6,248 bases of DNA from Hungatella sp. UBA3402 (GTDB lineage: Bacteria; Bacillota; Clostridia; Lachnospirales; Lachnospiraceae). Shown one piece after another: positions 1 through 6,045 of this stretch. The stretch is from contig DEPC01000199.1 of assembly GCA_002358555.1 (NCBI GenBank), positions 1-6,248 of the forward strand, given 5' to 3'. Position numbers and translations under genes: made by a program. The stretch's first letter is position 1, and the number at the start of each line of letters is the position of its first letter. The notes under the pieces are model-generated. The model made no database searches. It had not been told where the DNA came from and was given only the letters and a program-made list of their open reading frames with translations.

Positions 1-661
1 CTGCTTCTTTTACAATCTCTTTCTGAATTTTACTATAATATTCAGGCCCCTTTTCCATCCAATCCTTCCTCATATCTGGATTTTTCCGAAACATTCCCTC
101 CCCAGAGCAAGGAGCATCAACCAATATGCCATCAAAAAATTCAGGAAATACTTTGGCTAATTTTTCTGGAGATTCGCTGGTTACACAGCTATTCATAATT
201 CCAAACAACTCCAGATTCTTAAGAAGAGCCTTTGCTCTAGAGTTGCTTACATCATTGGCTATCAGCATCCCCTTTCCTTTTAATCTTGCCCCAAGCTCTG
301 TGCTTTTTCCTCCAGGCGCTGCACAAAGGTCAAGAATCATATCTCCTGGCTTCACAGGAAGTACAGAAGCTGGAACCATGGCACTTGGCTCTTGAAGATA
401 ATATAATCCTCCATAATAATAGGGGGTTTTAGAAAGCCTTGCTTCCTCTTCGTAAAAAAATCCATTGGGAATCCATGGAACTGGTTCTAGCTCACATGGC
501 AATTTTTTCCTACATTCCTCTGGTGTCCACCGCAAAGTATTTACCCTCACTCCTCGATTTACAGGCTTATCAAAAACAGCAAGATATTCCTGGTATTCCT
601 CTCCCAATATAGCCTGCATTTCCTGTCTAAATCTCTCTGACAGTTCTTCAACATTTAACAT
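1..661 (-). CDS. RsmF-like (RsmB/NOP family) rRNA cytosine-C5 methyltransferase, C-terminus cut by window edge
   Basis: This is an SAM-dependent RNA m5C methyltransferase of the NOL1/NOP2/Sun family; the target is probably a cytosine of 16S rRNA, acting in the cytoplasm. Only 220 codons are inside the window and the frame is still open at base 1. Visible landmarks are YYLQEPSAM (about residues 87-95), the SAM-binding motif DLCAAPGGKS (111-120) and motif IV VDAPCSGEGMFRKNP (181-195), whose Cys185 is one of the two family cysteines. The nucleophile motif (TCTF type) would lie beyond the edge, as would the RsmF-type C-terminal domains. The layout resembles the RsmF/YebU branch, but the exact rRNA position cannot be read from this fragment. 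The start is ATG at 661-659, because AGGAG (minus strand, 671-667) lies 5 nt upstream; a second in-phase ATG does not occur nearby (the one at 654-652 is out of frame). A terminator separates it from the upstream M23 gene, so it likely has its own promoter, which I could not place convincingly. Confidence 0.93.
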   Translation of the reverse strand, partial: MLNVEELSERFRQEMQAILGEEYQEYLAVFDKPVNRGVRVNTLRWTPEECRKKLPCELEPVPWIPNGFFYEEEARLSKTPYYYGGLYYLQEPSAMVPASVLPVKPGDMILDLCAAPGGKSTELGARLKGKGMLIANDVSNSRAKALLKNLELFGIMNSCVTSESPEKLAKVFPEFFDGILVDAPCSGEGMFRKNPDMRKDWMEKGPEYYSKIQKEIVKEA

Positions 662-739
662 AATATCTCCTATCTCTCTGTGCCTTTCTTTTCCTTAAGT
701 TCTCATTTTAGTACGACAGCAGACAATAACCTAATATCG

Positions 740-766
740 AAAAAGAGGCGGCCACACCACTGCCTC
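740..766 (-). terminator. Rho-independent terminator after the M23 peptidase gene
   Basis: On the minus strand GAGGC (766-762) pairs with GCCTC (749-745), extended inward by a G-C and a T-G pair after one mismatch, and is followed by TTTTT (744-740). It starts about 28 bases after the peptidase stop codon and lies 79 bases before the methyltransferase start, so it should separate the two transcription units. Confidence 0.75.
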
Positions 767-794
767 CTCCTAAAATAACAATCATCTTCACCCA

Positions 795-1604
795 TCAATA
801 AGTATATATCAGTCTTTTTTTCTCCAAATATCGCAGTATCCAATAAGGATTCACACTCAATTCCTCATAATGGTCTGTCCTTAAATACATACCTATATGA
901 AGATGAACCTCAAAATTCCCCACAGTCCCTTCCACTGCAGAATACCCAGAATCTCCCATAAACCCCAGCAATTCTCCAGCTCGTACCTTATCGCCCTCCA
1001 TCCACTGTCTACTGTAATCATACAGATGAGCATAATAAATATATAGGCCCGAAGAAGTCCGAATTCCAATCCTCCATCCGCCCTGTTCCAGCCATCCTAG
1101 TTTCTCCACTGTCCCATCACTGATACTGACTACTGGATAGAAACCTCTTCCTCTCTCGGTTCCCATGATATCGCATCCCTCATGACCTCTCTCCCCTCCA
1201 TATGTCCTCTGACTCATCCAAGAATCCTCAAAATTCACATCTGGAGTTTCTGGACGACGACTTTTTGGTACAGGAAAATAGCAAAGGTCTTGAAATATCA
1301 TCTCATAGGCATTACGCAGCTTGCGGTACTCTGTGGGCTTCCTGCTGACAATGCCAGGATTCGACTCAAATTCAACTCCATTTTCTAAATTAGTCAAATC
1401 ATATCCTCGCTCAATCATCATAGAAGTAAGAATGTCCATGTCTAACTGTTCTAAAGCAGCTACTTGTTCTCCTAATTTCATAGCACGAAACCCATCACTT
1501 TCCCATGTGTAGGCATCTAATTGGTAAAAATCTGGATTCTGAATCAGATAATCAGTCATAGTCACCTGAAATGCCGCCAAAAGAAACAGTAAAATCACCA
1601 GCAT
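795..1604 (-). CDS. M23 family (LytM/lysostaphin-type) metallopeptidase, membrane-anchored or secreted
   Basis: A zinc endopeptidase predicted to cut peptidoglycan cross-bridges or stem peptides outside the cytoplasmic membrane. The 269-residue protein opens with a hydrophobic stretch (residues 1-16) that is a signal peptide or anchor, although it lacks the usual lysines before it. Residues about 20-130 are a poorly recognisable linker. The peptidase domain covers about 133-245. The zinc ligands are HEGCD (His141, Asp145) and His236 of HLH (234-236), with His193 (YAHL) and His234 as the catalytic histidines, by analogy with LytM. All are present, so it is likely active rather than a SpoIIQ-like degenerate form. 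The start is ATG 1604-1602: the only upstream in-frame codons are AAG AGA GAA CCG GAT before a stop, and AGAGAG sits about 8 nt upstream as a modest ribosome binding site. It is divergent from ylbJ, 50 bp away, so a role in sporulation is possible but only inferred. Substrate bond unknown. Confidence 0.9.
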   Translation of the reverse strand: MLVILLFLLAAFQVTMTDYLIQNPDFYQLDAYTWESDGFRAMKLGEQVAALEQLDMDILTSMMIERGYDLTNLENGVEFESNPGIVSRKPTEYRKLRNAYEMIFQDLCYFPVPKSRRPETPDVNFEDSWMSQRTYGGERGHEGCDIMGTERGRGFYPVVSISDGTVEKLGWLEQGGWRIGIRTSSGLYIYYAHLYDYSRQWMEGDKVRAGELLGFMGDSGYSAVEGTVGNFEVHLHIGMYLRTDHYEELSVNPYWILRYLEKKRLIYTY

Positions 1605-1628
1605 ATCCGGTTCTCTCTTTCATATAGT
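1601..1628 (+). promoter_or_regulatory. Candidate sigma-E (early mother-cell) promoter for ylbJ
   Basis: GCATATC (1601-1607) matches six of seven positions of the B. subtilis sigma-E -35 consensus KMATATT. After 13 bp, CATATAGT (1621-1628) resembles the -10 consensus CATACAHT. The spacing is one base short of the usual 14-15. Transcription would begin near 1634-1636, leaving a leader of about 20 nt before ATG 1655. The -35 box covers the start codon of the divergent M23 gene (1602-1604), so the two genes share this control region. YlbJ is a sigma-E-regulated protein in B. subtilis, which supports the assignment; the site itself is a prediction. Confidence 0.5.
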
Positions 1629-1654
1629 GTATAAAACATCTTATTCTGGTGCCT

Positions 1655-2581
1655 ATGAAAAAATCCTTCTTAAAAATCTTGTCCATTATTATTTTACTGC
1701 TTTTGCTCACTCACCCCAGTCTATCCTTTCAAGGTGCCAGCAATGGTCTTCTTTTATGGTATCAGACTGTTCTTCCCACTCTTCTTCCATTTATGATTTG
1801 TTCCAATGTCATTGTTTCTTTCAATGGGATTCATCTTATGACAGCTCCGTTTCGTCCTCTGCTGCGCCGTCTTCTGCGCTTATCGGATGCTGGATGCTAT
1901 GTGTTGATGTGTGGACTTCTATGCGGCTATCCCATGGGCGCCAAAACTTGCAGCGAATTTGCAGACCAGGGCAGAATCACTGCCTCTGAAAGCCGATACC
2001 TTCTATCTATCAGCAATCATCCAAGCCCTATGTTTCTTCTAGGCTATGTGGCAGCTGCCATGGACTCTTCCATTCCAGTGCCTCTGGTACTTATGGCTGT
2101 GTATCTTCCTATTATTCCTGTGGCTTTTCTATCACAGGCCGCCTATGGAATTGTATCTACCTGTGTGTCCTCCACACCAAAAGAACAGAAACCGCGCTCT
2201 TTTGATGAATCCATGATGGGCTCCTTTGAAGTAATAGTTAAAATAGGAGGATATATTATGCTATTCTCTATTTTTGCACAGTTTATCACCCAGATTGGAG
2301 TTATTCCCTCTGCATTCCAGGCTTTCCTCTTAGGAATTGTAGAAATTACTACTGGAATCCAGGCAATTTCTCATGTATTCCAAGGATTTACCCAGGGATT
2401 TATCTTATGTTTTGTCATCTGCTTTGGTGGTATCTGTGGACTTTTTCAGACAAAAAGCGTCTTAAAAAACGACCACCTTTCTATCGCTCACTATCTATTC
2501 TGGAAGTTACTTCACAGCGTTCTATCCCTGGGATTTTTTATATTCCTTGCAACGTCCCGTCTTCTGGCTCTGGGACCGTAA
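1655..2581 (+). CDS. ylbJ: Sporulation integral membrane protein YlbJ
   Basis: A polytopic membrane protein of the YlbJ family with two Gate (nucleoside-recognition-like) halves; in B. subtilis the family is needed for heat-resistant spores. The transported substrate, if any, is unknown to me. The 308 residues (from ATG 1655) show about eight or nine hydrophobic segments. Numbered from GTG 1649, the family landmarks are WYQTVLPTLLPFMI (37-50), CGLLCGYPMGAKT (88-100) and SNHPSPMFLLGY (122-133). A second hydrophobic block runs from about 193 to 302 with VEITTGIQAI in the middle. It is shorter than the roughly 400-residue B. subtilis protein. The start is uncertain: ATG 1655 (MKKSFLK, with a positive N-end before the first membrane segment) is preferred, while GTG 1649 is two codons earlier. 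Neither has a good Shine-Dalgarno; TGGTG ends only 3 nt before the ATG. It is the only plus-strand gene here and is convergent with the coiled-coil gene, overlapping it by 44 bp. A sigma-E-like promoter lies just upstream. Confidence 0.9.
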   Translation: MKKSFLKILSIIILLLLLTHPSLSFQGASNGLLLWYQTVLPTLLPFMICSNVIVSFNGIHLMTAPFRPLLRRLLRLSDAGCYVLMCGLLCGYPMGAKTCSEFADQGRITASESRYLLSISNHPSPMFLLGYVAAAMDSSIPVPLVLMAVYLPIIPVAFLSQAAYGIVSTCVSSTPKEQKPRSFDESMMGSFEVIVKIGGYIMLFSIFAQFITQIGVIPSAFQAFLLGIVEITTGIQAISHVFQGFTQGFILCFVICFGGICGLFQTKSVLKNDHLSIAHYLFWKLLHSVLSLGFFIFLATSRLLALGP

Positions 2582-3119
2582 CTCCTGGAGCCAGCTCATT
2601 GCGGTTATTTTGCATAATATCATAGCTAGACTGCATAGAAGAAAGAAAGGCATCAAATCTTCCTTGAGCACCTTCCATCGTATTAGTCACAATATTTTGT
2701 AGGCTTCTCAGCATATCATCTGTATACTGAATTGCTCCCTGACGGATATTATTGGCATCAACTACTGCTGCATCAATAATAGATTGAGCCTGGGCCTGCG
2801 CATCTTGAACTACCTGGTCAGCTGCAGTATAGGCCCTCTGCATAATTTCATGTTCATTGACCAGCTCATTGGTTTGGGCAGCGGCCTCTTGAATCATGTT
2901 ATCTGCCTGATACCTGGCTTCATTTAAGATGGCATCCTGATTGCTGATAATTTTTTGATATTGTTGAATCTCATCAGGAATCCTTAAACGCAGTTCCACT
3001 AAAAGCTCCATCAATTCTTCTTTATTTACGATAATTTTTGTATTATTAGATAATGCCTGATATTTACAGGAGTCGATATATTCTTCAATTTCACCAATTA
3101 ACTGTTCAATTCTGCTCAT
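2538..3119 (-). CDS. Small coiled-coil protein (DivIVA / V-ATPase subunit H-like family) next to coaD
   Basis: A soluble 193-residue protein with no signal peptide or membrane segment and no known enzymatic motif. Residues about 30-50 (VNKEELMELLVELRLRIP) resemble the short conserved N-terminal block of this family. About 50-145 is Ala/Gln/Glu-rich heptad-like helix (for example NEARYQADNMIQEAAAQTNE), typical of DivIVA-like or F0/V0 stalk-like coiled coils. The last 17 or so residues are a Pro/Glu-rich, probably disordered tail. In clostridia such proteins are often labelled just 'ATPase'; I see no P-loop and do not support that name. Function unknown; a structural or scaffold role is inference. 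The start is ATG 3119-3117: AAGGAG and GAGAGG on the minus strand lie 9-12 nt upstream. A TTG at 3143 would extend the frame by eight residues but would read through this ribosome binding site. It follows coaD on the same strand, but a 337-bp element separates them. Its 3' end overlaps that of ylbJ by 44 bp. Confidence 0.82.
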   Translation of the reverse strand: MSRIEQLIGEIEEYIDSCKYQALSNNTKIIVNKEELMELLVELRLRIPDEIQQYQKIISNQDAILNEARYQADNMIQEAAAQTNELVNEHEIMQRAYTAADQVVQDAQAQAQSIIDAAVVDANNIRQGAIQYTDDMLRSLQNIVTNTMEGAQGRFDAFLSSMQSSYDIMQNNRNELAPGVTVPEPEDGTLQGI

Positions 3120-3186
3120 AGTATGTATCCTCTCCTTATTCAATTTTCCTCAGCAGTTTAGATGCCTTCTCTGCTGCAATTTTTCA

Positions 3187-3287
3187 GAAGTAACCGTTCA
3201 GATACTTTCCTACGTTTTACCTAAAGGGCATAATATCTTGCTGTCAGTGTAATACATGCACAAACTTATCTGAGCTGTTACTTTCAG
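3187..3287. repeat. Imperfect inverted-repeat arms, 18 nt each
   Basis: Plus-strand 3187-3204 (GAAGTAACCGTTCAGATA) matches the reverse complement of 3270-3287 at about 15 of 18 positions, enclosing about 65 bases. These arms could be the ends of a small miniature element nested in the intergenic region, or the base of an RNA stem. Confidence 0.5.
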
Positions 3288-3290
3288 ATT

Positions 3291-3313
3291 CAAGAACGCT
3301 TTCAGCGTTCTTG
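3291..3313. repeat. Perfect 10-bp hairpin with 3-nt loop
   Basis: CAAGAACGCT (3291-3300) and AGCGTTCTTG (3304-3313) are exact reverse complements around TTC. Neither side is followed by a T-run, so it is not an intrinsic terminator in either direction. It lies inside the suspected repeat element. Confidence 0.7.
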
Positions 3314-3456
3314 TGGCGGCGTGTGGGTCAGTTCAATCTTCCTTTCTGCACACCTGCCTTCCGTCGGATGCATATCAGATGGGAGATTGACTCCTGCCAC
3401 TGATACAGGCAAGCTGCTCACCGTCTAACAGCGAGAGTCATCTCTATCTGATAGAG

Positions 3457-3945
3457 TCAACCGTTGACAGCATCCACCTTGTTCTGAACCTTCAGAGCAA
3501 TATCTGGATGCACAAATGCACTGATATCTCCATGATACATGGCAATTTCTTTTACAATGCTAGAACTCAAATAAGAGTATTTTAAATTCGTAGTCAAAAA
3601 AATGGTATCTACTCCAGGCGCAATCACATGATTGGTCTGGGACATTTGCAGTTCATATTCAAAATCTGTAATCGCTCTTAAGCCCCTGATAATAACATCT
3701 GCTCTGCACTGCTGCACAAAATCTACTAAAAGTCCGTCAAATGCTTGTATCTCAATATTCTGCAGATGCTTCGTAACGCCTCTTAACATATTAACACGTT
3801 CTTCCACAGAAAACAACGGAGATTTTGAATTATTCTTCAAAACCCCTACTATCACTCGCTCCATGATTTTGGAACTTCTCTCAATAATATCTTGATGTCC
3901 CAAGGTAACTGGGTCAAAACTTCCTGGATATACAGCAACAGCCAT
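3457..3945 (-). CDS. coaD: Pantetheine-phosphate adenylyltransferase
   Basis: Catalyses the penultimate step of coenzyme A synthesis in the cytoplasm: 4'-phosphopantetheine plus ATP gives dephospho-CoA plus pyrophosphate. The 162-residue length is normal. Landmarks are the nucleotidyltransferase start YPGSFDPVTLGH (6-17, with Ser9 where many homologues have Thr, and His17 of the T/HxGH motif), NNSKSPLFSVEERVNML (38-54, substrate lysine Lys41), DGLLVDF (70-76), RGLRAITDFEYELQM (87-101, with Arg87 and Arg90) and the ATP-contacting SYLSSSIVKE (124-133). The start is ATG 3945-3943 with AGGAG 8 nt upstream on the minus strand. A strong stem-loop sits only about 30 bp upstream, separating it from plsY. 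The usual partner rsmD, often directly upstream of coaD in Firmicutes, is not in this position. In many Firmicutes ylbJ lies close to coaD; here it does too, but on the opposite strand. Confidence 0.97.
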   Translation of the reverse strand: MAVAVYPGSFDPVTLGHQDIIERSSKIMERVIVGVLKNNSKSPLFSVEERVNMLRGVTKHLQNIEIQAFDGLLVDFVQQCRADVIIRGLRAITDFEYELQMSQTNHVIAPGVDTIFLTTNLKYSYLSSSIVKEIAMYHGDISAFVHPDIALKVQNKVDAVNG

Positions 3946-3973
3946 GATTCCTTCTCCTCTTCTGCTGATAGTA

Positions 3974-4011
3974 TTTTAAAACAGGAACCCAGGTAATGTC
4001 CTGAGTTCCTG
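3974..4011 (-). terminator. Strong stem-loop terminator after der-plsY, just upstream of coaD
   Basis: On the minus strand CAGGAACTCAGG (4011-4000) pairs with CCTGGGTTCCTG (3993-3982) over 12 bp with one T-G wobble, around the 6-nt loop ACATTA. TTTTAAAA follows (3981-3974). The T-run is short, so termination may be incomplete. It lies about 30 bp after the plsY stop and about 30 bp before the coaD start. Confidence 0.75.
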
Positions 4012-4042
4012 CTCTGATAATCTCAATCATTTCCTACCTATC

Positions 4043-4687
4043 TTATTTCGATTTTTTAGAGCCAATCTTGTTCTCATTGCCATGAATCAAACGGACAATA
4101 TTGGCCCTGTGCCGCAAATAAGCCATACCTGTAATAATCGCTGTGACTCCATAAAATTCTGGCAGCAAAGATTTTCTCACTCCATAATCTCCCATCTGAC
4201 CAAAAACAATCATCCAAATCAGGAGGATCGACACTACCACCAGAGACCCCAGAGATACATATCTAGTAAGTGCCACAATCACTACAAAGACCACCAAACA
4301 TACAAGAGTAAGTCTCCAATCAATAGCAGCCAAAAGTCCCGCTGTACAGGCAATCCCCTTTCCGCCCTTAAACTGCATATAAAATGGATAGTTATGTCCA
4401 AGAATCACTCCAAGGGCTGTATACATCACCAGAAGATTCACCATATCTGGCTGGTTTTTAAATAAAAATCGAACTACCACACAGGCCAATATCGATTTCA
4501 TGGAATCCCCTGCAAATACAATAGCTCCAGCTTTTGCTCCCATAACTCTCAAAACATTCGTGCTTCCTGAATTACCACTGCCTTCACTTCTGATGTCCAC
4601 ATGATGTCTTTTACTGTAAAGGTATCCTGTCTGAAACAGGCCAAAACAGTATCCCAGTACCAGACATATGATTCGTTCCATTATCAT
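4043..4687 (-). CDS. plsY: Acyl-phosphate:glycerol-3-phosphate acyltransferase (membrane protein)
   Basis: Transfers the acyl group from acyl-phosphate (made by PlsX) to the sn-1 position of glycerol-3-phosphate, giving lysophosphatidic acid, the first committed step of phospholipid synthesis. Up to 214 residues with several membrane segments (about 5-24, 53-75, 85-99, 112-140, 146-163, 177-190). The three family motifs are present: GSGNSGSTNVLR (36-47; most homologues have GAT where this has GST), LGHNYPFYMQFKGGKG (96-111) and RHRANIVRLIHGNENK (192-207). The tail is lysine-rich. The gene overlaps der by the tetranucleotide ATGA (ATG 4687-4685, der stop 4686-4684), implying translational coupling. 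A second ATG at 4681-4679 (MERI) is an equally good start, with AAGGA 9 nt upstream. Co-transcription with der is likely, and a stem-loop terminates the unit downstream. Confidence 0.96.
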   Translation of the reverse strand: MIMERIICLVLGYCFGLFQTGYLYSKRHHVDIRSEGSGNSGSTNVLRVMGAKAGAIVFAGDSMKSILACVVVRFLFKNQPDMVNLLVMYTALGVILGHNYPFYMQFKGGKGIACTAGLLAAIDWRLTLVCLVVFVVIVALTRYVSLGSLVVVSILLIWMIVFGQMGDYGVRKSLLPEFYGVTAIITGMAYLRHRANIVRLIHGNENKIGSKKSK

Positions 4688-6015
4688 TCATCCTTTCCTG
4701 ACCGTTCTCTGATAATAAACTTAAGAGCAGTTCCTCGAAACCCAAATGTCTCTCGAACCTGATTTTCCAGATATCGTGTGTATGAAAAATGCATCAGCTC
4801 TCTGTCATTGACAAAGATTACAAAGGTAGGAGGCTTCACCGCCACCTGAGTCATATAATAAAGACGCAGCCGTTTTCCCTTATCTGACGGCGGCTGCTGT
4901 AATGCCACTGCCTCACTCATAATCTGATTAAGAACACCTGTAGAAATTCGCATATTTTGATTCTGTCGCACTATATCAATCGTGTCAAATAGTTTTCCAA
5001 GCCTTTGTCCAGTCACAGCAGAGATAAAAATAATCTCCGCATAAGTCATAAAGGAAAGAGTATTGCGAATATTCCTAGTAAATTCATAGATGGTTTTATC
5101 ATTTTTCTCAATCGCATCCCATTTATTGACAGCAATGATAACGCCCTTTCCCCTCTCATGGGCAATTCCTGCAATCTTGGCATCTTGTTCTGTAATGCCT
5201 TCTGTAGCATCTATAACCAGCACTACAACATCTGCACGTTCAACTGCTGAAACTGTACGTAGTATACTATATCTTTCTATTTCCTCTTTTATTTTATTTT
5301 TACGTCTCAGTCCTGCTGTATCTATAAATACATATTCTTTATCCTGAAATGTAATAGAAGTATCTACAGCATCCCTTGTTGTCCCGGCTATATCAGATAC
5401 AATAACCCTGTTTTCTCCAAGTATTTTATTTATTATTGAAGATTTTCCTGCATTTGGCTTTCCAACAACTGCAACACGTGGCCTTTCGTCTTCTTCCTCT
5501 TCTATATCCCCTGGAAAAAGTGAAGTAACCTCATCAAGCATATCACCTATACCAAGCTTTCCTATAGAAGAAACAGGAAAAGGTTCACCTATGCCAAGGT
5601 TATAGAATTCATATACATCTGGCATATACTTTTCAAAGTTGTCTACCTTATTTACAACAAGCACTACCTTTTTAGCAGCTTTACGCAGCATATCTGCCAC
5701 TTTGGAATCAGAATCTGTAAGCCCCTGCCTTACATCCACAACAAACATTACAACATCTGCCATTTCAATGGCCATCATTGCCTGTTCCCTCATGCTTTTA
5801 AGCATCTGGTTCTTTGTTACAGGCTCAATGCCGCCAGTATCCATTATGGTAAATGAATAATTAAGCCATGACACATCAGCATATATACGGTCCCTTGTTA
5901 CACCAGGGGTGTCTTTTACAATAGATATCCTCTCACCTGCAATCATATTAAAAAGTGTTGACTTGCCAACATTAGGACGTCCTACGATTGCAACAACTGG
6001 TTTGCCCAACCTCAT
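4684..6015 (-). CDS. der: Ribosome-assembly GTPase Der (EngA)
   Basis: An essential cytoplasmic GTPase that helps mature the 50S ribosomal subunit; it has two tandem GTPase domains and a C-terminal KH-like domain. Numbered from ATG 6021: domain 1 has GRPNVGKS (14-21), DTPGVTRDR (37-45), DTGG (61-64) and NKVD (124-127). An acidic linker (EEEEDER, 174-180) follows. Domain 2 has GKPNAGKS (187-194), the threonine loop IAGTTRDAVD (211-220), DTAG (234-237), NKWD (299-302) and SAV (334-336). The KH-like part spans about 355-445. Length (443-445) is normal and all GTP motifs are intact. ATG 6015 is preferred to ATG 6021 because AAAGG lies 7 nt before it but only 1 nt before 6021. It is followed by plsY with an ATGA overlap. 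Odd point: isoleucine codons are ATA in 16 of 23 cases up to residue 270 but 1 of 18 afterwards, the latter like plsY (3 of 18), suggesting a mosaic gene with a joint near 5200. Confidence 0.97.
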   Translation of the reverse strand: MRLGKPVVAIVGRPNVGKSTLFNMIAGERISIVKDTPGVTRDRIYADVSWLNYSFTIMDTGGIEPVTKNQMLKSMREQAMMAIEMADVVMFVVDVRQGLTDSDSKVADMLRKAAKKVVLVVNKVDNFEKYMPDVYEFYNLGIGEPFPVSSIGKLGIGDMLDEVTSLFPGDIEEEEDERPRVAVVGKPNAGKSSIINKILGENRVIVSDIAGTTRDAVDTSITFQDKEYVFIDTAGLRRKNKIKEEIERYSILRTVSAVERADVVVLVIDATEGITEQDAKIAGIAHERGKGVIIAVNKWDAIEKNDKTIYEFTRNIRNTLSFMTYAEIIFISAVTGQRLGKLFDTIDIVRQNQNMRISTGVLNQIMSEAVALQQPPSDKGKRLRLYYMTQVAVKPPTFVIFVNDRELMHFSYTRYLENQVRETFGFRGTALKFIIRERSGKDE

Positions 6016-6045
6016 CACCATGCCTTTCTATAACCTGTACACTTT

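Larger units (their letters stand above)
3120..3456 (-). repeat. GC-richer, hairpin-rich intergenic element; suspected dispersed repeat
   Basis: The 337 bp between the coiled-coil gene and coaD hold no recognisable protein gene except an improbable 39-codon frame (GTG 3421 to TGA 3302, minus). Bases 3311-3440 contain 70 G or C of 130 (54%), visibly above the flanking genes. Structure seen directly: a hyphenated palindrome CTCTATC-T-GATAGAG at 3442-3456 ending against the coaD stop; TTCAATCTTCC (3332-3342) facing GGGAGATTGA (3381-3390) as an inverted repeat; a perfect 10-bp hairpin at 3291-3313; imperfect 18-nt inverted arms at 3187-3204 and 3270-3287; and CAGCAG/CTGCTG at 3151-3156 and 3171-3176. 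The motif TCAGATA or its complement recurs several times. This looks like a small mobile or REP-type repeat of Lachnospiraceae genomes or a structured RNA. Its exact ends, and whether it is repeated, cannot be decided from one copy. Confidence 0.5.

Noticed and set aside
126..698. Plus-strand frames of 89 and 77 codons over the methyltransferase
   Set aside because: They are antisense shadows of a gene with clear family motifs and have no supporting ribosome binding sites.
1605..1640. Sigma-E-like -10 (TATACACT) on the minus strand for the M23 gene
   Set aside because: No acceptable -35 is found at 13-15 bp upstream, so the match is probably chance in AT-rich DNA.
1627..1989. A 120-codon plus-strand frame overlapping ylbJ in another phase
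   Set aside because: It lies inside ylbJ, whose own frame has the family motifs; the alternative product is low-complexity and serine/cysteine-rich.
3120..3143. TTG start extending the coiled-coil protein by eight residues
   Set aside because: The extension would translate the AAGGAGAGG ribosome binding site that serves ATG 3119.
3151..3183. CAGCAG/CTGCTG stem followed by a T-rich run as a plus-strand terminator
   Set aside because: The stem is 6 bp with a 14-nt loop and no plus-strand gene ends there.
3291..3313. The perfect 10-bp hairpin as a transcription terminator for coaD
   Set aside because: No T-run follows on either strand and it lies about 145 bases past the coaD stop.
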